Part shown: in pieces, positions 7,316 through 15,347 of the stretch | Numbering within the stretch: the stretch's first letter is position 1 | How the letters are laid out: each line of letters begins with the position of its first letter | Assembly: GCA_902783375.1 (NCBI GenBank) | Contig: CACZQN010000013.1 | Coordinates: 1 to 33,279 of the forward strand | DNA length: 33,279 nt | Direction of reading: 5' to 3' | Origin: an uncultured Lachnospiraceae bacterium | Lineage (GTDB): Bacteria > Bacillota > Clostridia > Lachnospirales > Lachnospiraceae | The notes under the pieces: model-generated | The model's database searches: none | The model's input: only the letters and a program-made list of their open reading frames with translations | Told to the model about the DNA's origin: nothing | Position numbers and translations under genes: made by a program

Positions 7316-8308
7316 ATGATCGGGAGTGATATCGGAATTGATCTGGGTACAGCGAGCGTACTGGTATATATTAAAGGAAAAGGTGTCGTGCTGAAGGAGC
7401 CAAGTGTTGTCGCCATTGAGGCGGACACCAAGAAGGTGAAAGCTATCGGTGAGGAAGCAAGACTGATGCTCGGCAGAACACCGGGAAACATCATTGCGAT
7501 CCGTCCGCTCAGACAGGGCGTGGTGGCAGACTATGATGTGACCGAGAAGATGCTGAAGTATTTCATTCAGAAAGCCGGCGGTGCAGGAAGATTCCGCAAG
7601 CCGCGGATCTCTGTCTGCATCCCTTCTGCTGCAACACCGGTTGAGAAGCGTGCGGTTGAGGAAGCAACCTACAATGCCGGCGCGAGAGAGGTGTTCATCA
7701 TCGAGGAGCCGATTGCAGCGGCCATCGGTGCTGGGATTGATATCACAAGACCGTGCGGAAACATGATCGTTGATATCGGCGGCGGCACCAGCGATATTGC
7801 AGTCATTTCGCTCGGCGGCAATGTTGTCAGCACATCCGTGAATATCGCCGGAGATGACTTCGACGAAGCCATCGTGCGGTATATGAGAAAGAAGCATAAC
7901 CTGCTCATCGGTGAGATGACGGCAGAAGAGATCAAGATCAAGATCGGCAGCGCATACCAGAGACCGGAGGTCGTGACGATCGATGTCCGCGGCAGAAACC
8001 TGATCACAGGCCTGCCGAAGACCGTGACCGTGACGTCGGACGAGACGCTTGAAGCGCTCCGTGAGCCGTGCGCACAGATTGTGGATGCGGTCCATGCGGT
8101 CCTTGAGAAGACTCCGCCGGAACTGGCTGCAGATATTTCGGACAGAGGAATCGTGCTGACCGGTGGCGGCAGCCTGCTCTGGGGCATGGAGCAGCTGATC
8201 GAGGAGAGAACCGGAATCAATACCATGACCGCAGAGGATCCGATGTCCTGCGTGGCAATCGGAACCGGGAAGTTTGTTGAATTCCTGAGCGGCAATAAAA
8301 AAGACTGA
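7316..8308 (+). CDS. mreB: MreB/Mbl-family rod-shape actin
   Basis: MreB forms membrane-associated filaments that guide the elongation peptidoglycan machinery. The 330-residue protein has all actin-fold nucleotide motifs: phosphate-1 GIDLGTASV (7-15), phosphate-2 VDIGGGTSDIAV (152-163) and the adenosine motif GIVLTGGGSLLWG near 280-292. It also has the family signature IIEEPIAAAIGAG (about 128-140). GGAGGAAGAG directly precedes the ATG. Length is typical. It stands alone between a promoter and a terminator, without mreC/mreD, which is common for the extra mreB-like paralogs (mbl) of Bacillota. The choice between mreB and mbl cannot be settled from sequence alone. Confidence 0.9.
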   Translation: MIGSDIGIDLGTASVLVYIKGKGVVLKEPSVVAIEADTKKVKAIGEEARLMLGRTPGNIIAIRPLRQGVVADYDVTEKMLKYFIQKAGGAGRFRKPRISVCIPSAATPVEKRAVEEATYNAGAREVFIIEEPIAAAIGAGIDITRPCGNMIVDIGGGTSDIAVISLGGNVVSTSVNIAGDDFDEAIVRYMRKKHNLLIGEMTAEEIKIKIGSAYQRPEVVTIDVRGRNLITGLPKTVTVTSDETLEALREPCAQIVDAVHAVLEKTPPELAADISDRGIVLTGGGSLLWGMEQLIEERTGINTMTAEDPMSCVAIGTGKFVEFLSGNKKD

Positions 8309-8315
8309 TGCTCTT

Positions 8316-8346
8316 GCCCTTCCCGCCGGCGCGGGAGGGGCTTTTT
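8316..8346 (+). terminator. Terminator after mreB-like gene
   Basis: An 11-bp GC-rich stem (8316-8326 with 8331-8341, one G-T pair) has a CGGC loop and is followed by five T residues. Confidence 0.9.
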
Positions 8347-8377
8347 CAAAAAGACAGATGCAGGGGAGGTTTAGCCG

Positions 8378-10609
8378 GTGGCTGAGGTCGTCAGTGGAAT
8401 CGTCGAAAAGATTGTCTACCGCAATGCGGAGAACAATTATACCGTGTGCCAGATAGCCGGGGAGGACGAGGATATCGTCTGCGTCGGTTATTTCACATCG
8501 ATTGATGAAGGCGATACCATTGAAGCGGAAGGATCCTTTACCGACCACAGGATCTATGGCGAACAGTTTATCGTCTCCTCCTACCAGATTAAGGAACCGG
8601 AAGGTGCCGAAGCGATCAGACGGTATCTCGCGAGCGGCGTGATCAAGGGAATCGGGGAGGCACTTGCCCTGCGCATCGTCAAGGCTTTCGGGGATGATAC
8701 CTTCCGGATCATGGAAAGTGAGCCGGAGCGCCTGGTCGAGGTGCGGGGAATCAGCGAACGGAAGGCCAGAGAGATCTCCGAACAGTTTGAAGAAAAAAGG
8801 GAACTGCGGGAGGCGATGCTCTTCCTGCAGCAGTATCAGATCTCGAACAACCTGGCGGCAAAGATCTACAAGCAGTACGGCTCCGAGATGATGAAGATCG
8901 TGACGGAGGATCCGTACCGCCTGGCCGAGGATATCCGGGGCGTCGGCTTCAAGACGGCCGATGAGATCGCAAGGCAGGTCGGCATTGACCTGCATGACCC
9001 GAAGCGGATGAAAGCCGGGATTCTGCATACCATCACCCAGGCGGCCGGGAACGGGCACACCTATCTGCCGGAGGAGCAGCTGTTCCAGGAATCCCAGGAA
9101 CTGCTTGGGATCACGGAGGAAGAATTTGGCGATGCGGTGACGGATCTGCTGATGGAGCGGCGCCTCATCCGGAAGCGGATGGAGGACGGCGAGCAGCGGA
9201 TCTACCATGCGAGCTTCTATTATATGGAGATGCACGTCGCCAGAAAGCTGCTGGATCTGTCCATGCGTGCGCCGGCGGACGAGAAGAAGATGAAGGCCCG
9301 CGTGGATGAGATCGAGAAAAAGAACAGCATCAGGCTGGAAGAGATGCAGCGCCGCGCCGTCTATGAGGCGGTGCAGAGCGGTCTTGTCATCATCACGGGC
9401 GGACCGGGTACCGGAAAGACGACGACGATCAATGCCATGATCCGGCTCTTTGAGGCGGAGCAGATGGAGATCCTGCTCGCGGCGCCGACCGGGCGGGCGG
9501 CCAAGCGCATGACCGAGACCACCGGAATCGAGGCCCAGACGATTCACCGCCTGCTTGAGATCAGCGGGAATCCGGAGAATGGTGCATCGATGGTCTTTGA
9601 GCGGAACGAGGACAACCCGCTGGAGGCAGATGCGATCATCATCGACGAGATGTCCATGGTGGATATTTCCCTGATGTACGCCCTCCTAAAGGCAGTGCCG
9701 GTCGGTACCAGGCTGATCCTGGTGGGGGATGTGAACCAGCTTCCGTCGGTCGGCCCGGGGAATGTCCTGAAAGACATCATTGCGACCGGGCTCTTTGATG
9801 TGGTGCGGCTGTCGAAGATTTTCCGCCAGGCTGCGGAGAGCGACATCATCATGAACGCCCACCATATCAACCGGGGAGAACCGATCGCACTCGATAATAA
9901 GAGCAAAGACTTCTTTATGTTAAAGCGGGATGATGTGCTGCTGGTGGAGCGCGTGGTGATCTCGCTTGTCATGGAGAAGCTGCCGCGGTATCTCGGCGTC
10001 GGGAAAGAAGAGATCCAGGTGCTCACGCCGATGCGGCGCGGAGAGCTCGGGGTCGAGAACCTCAACCGGCTCCTGCAGCGGTACCTGAATCCGCCGGAGG
10101 CCGGGAAGCGGGAGAAGCAGTACGGAGAGACGCTGTTCCGCGAGGGGGACAAGGTCATGCAGATCCGGAACAATTACCAGATTACCTGGGAGGTCCGAAG
10201 CAGCTACGGGACCGTGATCCGCCAGGGCAGCGGGATCTTTAACGGAGACTGCGGCGTCATCCGCGAGGTGAATGAATTTGCAGAGACGCTGACGGTCGAG
10301 TTTGATGAGAGCAGGATGGTGGAGTACCCGTTTGCGGGGCTCGATGAACTGGAACTTGCCTATGCGATCACCATTCACAAATCGCAGGGCAGCGAATACC
10401 CGGCGGTGGTCCTGCCGCTGATGACGGGGCCGCGGATGCTCCTGAACCGCAACCTCCTCTACACGGCCGTAACCAGGGCAAAGCAGCTGGTCGCGATTGT
10501 CGGGAGTGAGCAGACGGTGGAGACCATGATTGAAAATGAAAGTGAGATGAAGCGCTACTCAGGACTATGCGACTGTATTCTTGAGATGCACGGGAGGAAT
10601 GAGAATTGA
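8378..10609 (+). CDS. recD2: RecD2 family 5'-3' DNA helicase
   Basis: RecD2 is a superfamily 1B helicase acting in DNA repair in bacteria, usually without RecBC. The start is GTG with GGGGAGGT seven bases upstream. The 743-residue protein has an N-terminal OB-like domain (about 1-75), helix-hairpin-helix segments including GVIKGIGEALALRIV and EVRGISERKAREI (about 85-200), and Walker A GGPGTGKTTT (341-350). It also has Walker B IIDEMSMVD (421-429), motif III GDVNQLPSVGPG, and the C-terminal UvrD-like ITIHKSQGSEYP and YTAVTRAKQLV. This matches full-length RecD2. It overlaps the next gene by one base (TGATG), so both are probably co-expressed. Transcription probably begins in or beyond the short gap after the mreB terminator. 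Confidence 0.95.
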   Translation: MAEVVSGIVEKIVYRNAENNYTVCQIAGEDEDIVCVGYFTSIDEGDTIEAEGSFTDHRIYGEQFIVSSYQIKEPEGAEAIRRYLASGVIKGIGEALALRIVKAFGDDTFRIMESEPERLVEVRGISERKAREISEQFEEKRELREAMLFLQQYQISNNLAAKIYKQYGSEMMKIVTEDPYRLAEDIRGVGFKTADEIARQVGIDLHDPKRMKAGILHTITQAAGNGHTYLPEEQLFQESQELLGITEEEFGDAVTDLLMERRLIRKRMEDGEQRIYHASFYYMEMHVARKLLDLSMRAPADEKKMKARVDEIEKKNSIRLEEMQRRAVYEAVQSGLVIITGGPGTGKTTTINAMIRLFEAEQMEILLAAPTGRAAKRMTETTGIEAQTIHRLLEISGNPENGASMVFERNEDNPLEADAIIIDEMSMVDISLMYALLKAVPVGTRLILVGDVNQLPSVGPGNVLKDIIATGLFDVVRLSKIFRQAAESDIIMNAHHINRGEPIALDNKSKDFFMLKRDDVLLVERVVISLVMEKLPRYLGVGKEEIQVLTPMRRGELGVENLNRLLQRYLNPPEAGKREKQYGETLFREGDKVMQIRNNYQITWEVRSSYGTVIRQGSGIFNGDCGVIREVNEFAETLTVEFDESRMVEYPFAGLDELELAYAITIHKSQGSEYPAVVLPLMTGPRMLLNRNLLYTAVTRAKQLVAIVGSEQTVETMIENESEMKRYSGLCDCILEMHGRNEN

Positions 10610-11481
10610 TGAAACTTGGTGAATGGCAGAAACTTCAGGTGGTGAGAGTGCTGCCGATCGGTGCCTATCTGGCGGATCCGCAGGAGATGGCTGCAGCGGG
10701 AGGGGATGGAAAAAGGGAAGAGGTTCTGCTTCCGGCGAATCAGCTGACAGACCCGGTGGTTCCGGGAGAGCAGATTGATGTTTTCCTGTACAGAGATTCG
10801 GAGGACCGCCTGATCGCGACCCGGCAGGAACCGGCCATCACGCTCGGCGGAATCGCGAGACTGACCGTCAGGGAAACCGGAAAGATCGGTGCATTTCTGG
10901 ACTGGGGACTGGTCAAGGATCTGCTGCTTCCTTTTGCAGAACAGAAAAGAAGAGTACAGCCGGGAGACCGGGTCATGGTGATGCTCTATATTGATAATTC
11001 CGACAGACTCGCCGCAACCATGCGGATCGAGGAGCATCTGACGACGGATTCCCCGTACCGCGCGGGCGATATGGTTACGGGCACCATCTACCAGATCCAC
11101 CCGGTCATCGGTGCATTTACAGCTGTAGAAAACCGCTACCATGGCCTGATTCCGAAGAAGGAATTTGCCGGCGCCCTCCGCGAGGGGGATGTGCTGACGC
11201 TTCGGGTCACCCATGTCAAGCCGGATGGAAAACTGGATCTGGCTCTCCGGGAGGCGGCACCGATCCAGATGGACCGGGATGCGTCGCTGATTCTTGAGAA
11301 GCTGGTGGCAGCGGGCGGCTTCCTACCGTACCACGACAAATCGGACCCGGAGGACATCCGCCGAATGTTTGATCTGAGCAAAGCGGCGTTCAAGCGGGCG
11401 ATCGGGAGACTGTACCGCGAACAGAAGATCCAGATCGAAGAGGACGGGATCTCGCTTACAGACCTCCCGAAGCAACCGTAA
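10609..11481 (+). CDS. cvfB: CvfB-like S1 RNA-binding protein
   Basis: The 290-residue protein resembles the YitL/CvfB family: three S1-like RNA-binding domains and a C-terminal winged helix. Visible repeats are at about 5-63, 68-130 (GKIGAFLDWGLVKDLLLP) and 147-212 (GDMVTGTIYQIHPVIGAF... HGLIPKKEF). The winged helix is at about 225-285 (LPYHDKSDPEDIRRMF... FKRAIGRLY). Family members bind RNA and affect virulence-factor expression in staphylococci; the role here is unknown. ATG 10609 overlaps the recD2 stop; an in-frame TTG three bases earlier lies closer to GGAGG and is an alternative start. Its 3' end overlaps the convergent comF by 26 bp. Confidence 0.85.
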   Translation: MKLGEWQKLQVVRVLPIGAYLADPQEMAAAGGDGKREEVLLPANQLTDPVVPGEQIDVFLYRDSEDRLIATRQEPAITLGGIARLTVRETGKIGAFLDWGLVKDLLLPFAEQKRRVQPGDRVMVMLYIDNSDRLAATMRIEEHLTTDSPYRAGDMVTGTIYQIHPVIGAFTAVENRYHGLIPKKEFAGALREGDVLTLRVTHVKPDGKLDLALREAAPIQMDRDASLILEKLVAAGGFLPYHDKSDPEDIRRMFDLSKAAFKRAIGRLYREQKIQIEEDGISLTDLPKQP

Positions 11482-12190
11482 AGACGAAGACGTGCCGGAC
11501 GCCGGCCTTCTTCAGGACGCGGGCGCAGGCATCGGCTGTGCTGCCCGTGGTGTAGATATCATCGATGAGTGCAACCGCCGAAAGACGGTCCGGATCCGGT
11601 CTTGACGCCGGATCGGTTCCAAAGGCATCTGCGAGATTTTTCCGCCGTTCAGCAGGAGAGAGTTCCTTCTGGGCGGCGGTTTTTCTTGTCCGGATCAGGA
11701 AATCTTCTGACAGCTGGATGCCGCTTCGCTCCGACAGGTGTCTGGCGATCAGGCCGGCCTGGTTGTATCCGCGCTGCCGCAGCCTGTCCGGATGGACCGG
11801 GACCGGGATTAGAAGGCGGATGCCGAGGGCAGCCATGGTATCACCGAACCGCTCATAGAGACGGTTCGCGTAGAAGCGGGCAAAGGACTGGCGGTTTTCA
11901 TATTTCAATGCGGATAAGGATTCCTGCAGAACTTCGTTGTAGGGATAGAGCGAGAAACCACGATCAAAAGAAAAAGAATACCGGCTGCAGTTGGTGCACA
12001 ATTCGGCCTGATTGTGTTCCAGCTGCTTCCCACACTTCATGCAGACCGGTCCGTGAATCGGAACCAGGATCTCCCGGCATTCGGCGCAGGTTTCACCACC
12101 GGCGGGATAAAGAACATCGCCGCAGACCGGACAGCGCTCTGGAAAGAGCAGTCGGCCTGCGGCGATATTCAGCTTATGAAACAGTGCCAA
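11456..12190 (-). CDS. comF: ComF family phosphoribosyltransferase-like protein
   Basis: ComF proteins support natural transformation, probably handling incoming single-stranded DNA. The 244-residue protein has a double zinc-ribbon N-terminus (CPVCG, CAEC, CMKCG, CTNC within residues 20-70). A type I phosphoribosyltransferase domain follows, with the PRPP motif VALIDDIYTTGST (about 206-218) and the family motif RGYNQAGLIARHLS (about 140-153). Length is normal. It begins nine bases after the preceding minus-strand gene, suggesting one transcript. Its last 26 bases overlap the cvfB-like gene tail to tail, leaving no room for a separate terminator. Whether this organism is competent is not shown. 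Confidence 0.92.
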   Translation of the reverse strand: MALFHKLNIAAGRLLFPERCPVCGDVLYPAGGETCAECREILVPIHGPVCMKCGKQLEHNQAELCTNCSRYSFSFDRGFSLYPYNEVLQESLSALKYENRQSFARFYANRLYERFGDTMAALGIRLLIPVPVHPDRLRQRGYNQAGLIARHLSERSGIQLSEDFLIRTRKTAAQKELSPAERRKNLADAFGTDPASRPDPDRLSAVALIDDIYTTGSTADACARVLKKAGVRHVFVFTVASGGL

Positions 12191-12199
12191 GGGAGCGGA

Positions 12200-13126
12200 T
12201 CAGCCCCAGAGATTCTCCGGGTACGCACCGGATGCGACCAGTGCTTCGAGTGCTGCCTTGACCGAAGGCTTATCTTCCTGATAGGTGACGCCGAACCAGC
12301 GCTCACCGGTCGGCAGGACCTTCATGTCTGCCTTTCCTTCCTTCAGCAGATCGCCTGCGATATCCGGAAGCAGATACTCTGCCTTGAGCGGATTCTCCTT
12401 TGCAGGACCGGACAGGAAAGAGACGAAACGGTTCTCAAGCTCGTCAAAGATGGCCGGGGTGAAGCCGAACATATTCATGGAAGCGACGTCGTCCTTTGTC
12501 AGGGCACACTCTACGCCGTCACCATCCTTGCCGGTGATCACGCCATCTTTTTCTGCGATGGAGTAGGTCTCGCGGATATCGGTCAGGAATCCGTTCTCGT
12601 CCCGCTTGCAGACACCACGAGTAACGGCACCGTTGTCCGAGAGGGTATTGCCGAGGAAGTAACCTGCCATGCAGAAGTGCTCCACACCGTCTGCCGGTGT
12701 CTCGGCAGCCAGGAAATCGTGACAGAGCTTGTATGGCTCTCTTCCATAGAAATCATCCGAATTGATGACCAGGAACGGCTCTTTGACGAATTCTTTCGCG
12801 GCAAGTACGGCCTGGCCGGTTCCCCATGGTTTGGTGCGGTCAGCAGGACGGGTGAAGCCTTCCGGAAGCGCATCCGGATCCTGGAAGACATAGTGGACCG
12901 GAACGCCGGCCTTCGCTTCCAGACGATTGCCAATGACTTCTTTAAAATCCTCTTCGATATCCTTGCGGATGACGATGACGATCTTGTTGAATCCGGCCTT
13001 TAAGGCATCATAGATTGAGTAGTCCATGATGATCTCACCGCCCGGTCCGAAGGAATCCAGCTGCTTGATGCCGCCATATCTGCTGCCCATGCCGGCAGCC
13101 ATGACAACGAGGGTTGTGTCTTTCAT
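12200..13126 (-). CDS. Sugar-phosphate nucleotidyltransferase family protein
   Basis: The 308-residue protein is a Rossmann-type NTP transferase: MAAGMGSRYGGIKQLD (9-24) is the pyrophosphorylase nucleotide-binding loop. An INSDDFYG motif (about 121-128) supplies the metal-binding aspartates, and WGTGQAVLAA (about 101-110) is typical of sugar-nucleotide pyrophosphorylases. The loop differs from GalU (GLGTRFLP) and GlmU, so the sugar cannot be assigned. AGGAGGAAG lies before the ATG. It is the first gene of a two-gene minus-strand unit with comF. Its 5' leader appears to contain the large structured element at 13166-13325. Confidence 0.85.
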   Translation of the reverse strand: MKDTTLVVMAAGMGSRYGGIKQLDSFGPGGEIIMDYSIYDALKAGFNKIVIVIRKDIEEDFKEVIGNRLEAKAGVPVHYVFQDPDALPEGFTRPADRTKPWGTGQAVLAAKEFVKEPFLVINSDDFYGREPYKLCHDFLAAETPADGVEHFCMAGYFLGNTLSDNGAVTRGVCKRDENGFLTDIRETYSIAEKDGVITGKDGDGVECALTKDDVASMNMFGFTPAIFDELENRFVSFLSGPAKENPLKAEYLLPDIAGDLLKEGKADMKVLPTGERWFGVTYQEDKPSVKAALEALVASGAYPENLWG

Positions 13127-13165
13127 ATCGTTCTTCCTCCTGAAAGATATTTTCTTATATTACTT

Positions 13166-13325
13166 TTCAGGACCGACCTCTTATAGACCGCAGCTACGCT
13201 GCTAATCGTTGCTTCGCAACTCTTGTCTATAAGCGTCGGCCAGCAGGCCGGTAAGAATTCGATAGAAAGCGGCTATGAAAGCAAGCTTTCAGCCGCTTGT
13301 CTTTCGAATTCTTGTCGGTCCTGAA
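13166..13325. repeat. 160-nt multi-branched palindromic element
   Basis: A perfect 12-bp outer stem (13166-13177 with 13314-13325) closes three branches. Branch A is a 9-bp stem (13180-13188 with 13225-13233) topped by two mini-hairpins, GCAGC-TAC-GCTGC (13190-13202) and GTTGC-TTC-GCAAC (13208-13220). Branch B is CGGCC-AGCA-GGCCG (13237-13250). Branch C is a 10-bp stem (13253-13262 with 13304-13313) with further pairing AAGCGGC/GCCGCTT and GAAAGC/GCTTTC inside. It lies about 40 bases upstream of the nucleotidyltransferase start on the minus strand. The symmetry means RNA from either strand could fold the same way. It could be a MITE/REP-like repeat or a cis-regulatory RNA; I do not recognise the family. 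Confidence 0.8.
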
Positions 13326-13374
13326 CAGTTACAATGGTATAGAAGAAACAGGAAAGATTGCCTGCTTCTTTCCA

Positions 13375-13402
13375 ACCATAAGGATACCATACCCTCAGTC
13401 AA
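13375..13402 (-). promoter_or_regulatory. Possible promoter for nucleotidyltransferase-comF unit
   Basis: On the minus strand TTGACT (13397-13402) and TATGGT (13375-13380) are 16 bases apart. A transcript starting here would carry the whole 13166-13325 element in its leader. The -10 box is only a moderate match. Confidence 0.3.
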
Positions 13403-13485
13403 TTTACAATCGATAGAAGTGAAATATTCCTCCGCGGGGATCACGAATAGAAGAGCTTGTACATAAAACTTTAACATTTCTGGTG

Positions 13486-13514
13486 TTGACAGGATTTAGG
13501 GCCTGTGATACAAT
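13486..13514 (+). promoter_or_regulatory. Strong extended -10 promoter of NlpC/P60 gene
   Basis: TTGACA (13486-13491), a 17-base spacer and TACAAT (13509-13514) with an upstream TG (13506-13507) form a near-consensus extended -10 promoter. The predicted leader to ATG 13634 is about 110 bases. Confidence 0.85.
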
Positions 13515-13515
13515 C

Positions 13516-13542
13516 TGTAATGGAATGTAACAAATTTGTAAT
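13516..13542 (+). promoter_or_regulatory. WalR-like direct repeats over the transcription start
   Basis: Three hexamers TGTAAT (13516), TGTAAC (13526) and TGTAAT (13537) are spaced one helical turn apart. The last two fit the known WalR (YycF) consensus of two TGTWAH hexamers separated by five bases. They lie right after the -10 box of a cell-wall hydrolase gene, a typical WalRK regulon member. This position would favour repression. Binding is inferred from the motif only. Confidence 0.55.
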
Positions 13543-13633
13543 AACTTTAACACAGTTTTGATGAATTTACGATTTTCACAAGGAACACAAGATAGATCTG
13601 GTTTGTATGTTTTGAAAAAGGAGGATACCCGCA

Positions 13634-15118
13634 ATGCAGTGGAATAGATATGCCGGCCGCTTTGGTGTATGTGTGATAGCAATGACAGCAGCAGCAATGT
13701 CGGTCGGATCACTTGGCAGTGTTCAGGCAGATTCTCTGGCAAAGACCAGTGGACTTGCAGGTGCATCTCTTGTGATGGACAGTATTGTCGGTGACAGCAA
13801 CAAGATTATCACTGCGGCTGCAGATACAAAGATTGAAGAATCCCTTCCGGAGCTTCTGGAGACAGTCAGCATTGTGGCGGTAGAGGAGACCGGCGCAGAA
13901 GAGGAAGCGGAAGAAGTCCTCGCAACAGAGGCAGCAGGCGCAGCAGAAGAAGAGGCTGTCCCGGAAGTCACTGAAGAAGAGGCAGTAGAAGAAGAGACAA
14001 TTGCTGAGAATGCAGATGCAGAAGAGGTCCCGGTGGAAGAAGAAGAGAACGCTGAGACGGATGCTGAGCCTGTGGCAGAAGAGGAAGAAGCTGCAGAAGA
14101 AGAGGCTGAAGAGGAGCCGGCTGTTTCGAAGTATGAGAACGTCGGTATTTCCATTGCCAGCAATTATGTCAACATCAGAACCGAGCCGAGCACGGATTCC
14201 GAGATCGTCGCAAAGCTTTACAAGGGCTGCAAGTGCGATATCTTAGAGCAGGCAGGTGAGTGGGTCAAGATTTCTTCCGGTAATGCTACCGGTTATATCA
14301 AAGAGGAGTTCCTCGCAAGAGGATTTGATGCAGAAGCCCTGATCGATACCTACGGCAGAAAGTATGTTGAGGTCGAGACCGAGACACTGCGTGTCAGAGA
14401 AGAGCCGTCCGTCGATTCCAAGATCGCAACCCTGGTACCGCAGACACAGATGCTCCTGACAACAGACGAGAAGGATGGCTGGTATGAGGTCTCCATCGAC
14501 GATGGCGAGATCACCGGCTGGGTTTCTTCTGAGTTTGTTTCCGTGCATTATCGCTTTAAGCATGCGATCACCATCGAAGAGGAAGAGGCAGAGGCAAGAC
14601 GGCAGAGAGAGGCTGAGGAAGCACTTGCAGCACAGCAGAGAGCACTGGCAGCCCGTACGAATGCAACCCCCGCACCGACGCAGAACAACAACAGCGGCTC
14701 TACACAGAAGTCGTCGAATTCGAGCAACTATAATACTTACAGCACAGGCAGCGGCACCGGTGCTCAGATCGCAGCATTCGCACAGCGCTTTGTCGGTAAC
14801 CCGTATGTTTACGGCGGAACCAGCCTGACGAATGGTGCTGACTGTTCCGGATTTGTCCAGAGTGTCTATGCGAACTTCGGATATTCCCTTCCACGTACAT
14901 CTGCTGCACAGTGTGCAGGTGCCGGCTACCAGGTATCGCTCTCGAACCTGAAACCGGGCGACCTGATCTTCTACGCATACGGCGGCGGCCGTGTCAGCCA
15001 CGTTGCGATGTACATCGGCAATGGGCGTGTTGTACATGCTTCCGATCCGTCTGTCGGTATCATCACCCAGACGATGGACTACAGAAGCATCTATATGGCA
15101 AAGAGAATTGTTGACTGA
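13634..15118 (+). CDS. Secreted NlpC/P60 peptidoglycan endopeptidase with two SH3b domains
   Basis: This cell-wall hydrolase probably cuts stem peptides of peptidoglycan. The 494-residue protein has a signal peptide (about 1-32, cleavage near VQA-DS), then a very acidic Glu/Ala-rich low-complexity stretch (83-162). Two bacterial SH3 domains follow (about 169-228 and 243-304, each with an N-I/L-R-x-E-P-S motif), then a coiled Glu/Arg/Ala helix and a Ser/Asn/Thr linker (345-375). The C-terminal NlpC/P60 domain has Cys404 (GADCSGFV), His456 (RVSHVAMYIG) and His468 (VVHASDP). AGGAGG lies nine bases before the ATG. It is a single-gene unit with its own promoter, WalR-like sites and terminator. Confidence 0.95.
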   Translation: MQWNRYAGRFGVCVIAMTAAAMSVGSLGSVQADSLAKTSGLAGASLVMDSIVGDSNKIITAAADTKIEESLPELLETVSIVAVEETGAEEEAEEVLATEAAGAAEEEAVPEVTEEEAVEEETIAENADAEEVPVEEEENAETDAEPVAEEEEAAEEEAEEEPAVSKYENVGISIASNYVNIRTEPSTDSEIVAKLYKGCKCDILEQAGEWVKISSGNATGYIKEEFLARGFDAEALIDTYGRKYVEVETETLRVREEPSVDSKIATLVPQTQMLLTTDEKDGWYEVSIDDGEITGWVSSEFVSVHYRFKHAITIEEEEAEARRQREAEEALAAQQRALAARTNATPAPTQNNNSGSTQKSSNSSNYNTYSTGSGTGAQIAAFAQRFVGNPYVYGGTSLTNGADCSGFVQSVYANFGYSLPRTSAAQCAGAGYQVSLSNLKPGDLIFYAYGGGRVSHVAMYIGNGRVVHASDPSVGIITQTMDYRSIYMAKRIVD

Positions 15119-15138
15119 TCTTTAAAGATCACGATGAG

Positions 15139-15163
15139 AACCCGGGCTTCGGCCCGGGTTTTT
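15139..15163 (+). terminator. Terminator of NlpC/P60 gene
   Basis: A 9-bp stem AACCCGGGC/GCCCGGGTT (15139-15147 with 15152-15160) has a TTCG loop and ends in five T residues. Confidence 0.92.
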
Positions 15164-15286
15164 GCAACTTTCCGGGAAGCTTTTCCGGATCCTGGATGAC
15201 GGCGATCTTTTCAAGTGAATTCACCCAGCTTCGACAGAAAAGTCTGAAATTTCCAAAATGAGGAAACCCACTTGACATCTCCCGAA

Positions 15287-15303
15287 TTGTGCACTTTGCA
15301 CAA
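15287..15303. promoter_or_regulatory. Inverted repeat upstream of the DnaA-box cluster
   Basis: TTGTGCA (15287-15293) and TGCACAA (15297-15303) form a perfect 7-bp dyad around CTT. It is downstream of a TTGACA at 15272 that lacks a good -10. It could be an operator or a small hairpin; no binding protein can be named. Confidence 0.4.
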
Positions 15304-15347
15304 AGGAACAGGAGCGTTATTGACGGATTCGATATGACAGAGGCAAG

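Noticed and set aside
7268-9547. 759-residue open frame on minus opposite mreB/recD2
   Set aside because: It runs antisense to two genes with full family motifs, has no domains or ribosome-binding site, and its His/Leu/Asp-rich composition is typical of a shadow frame in GC-rich coding DNA.
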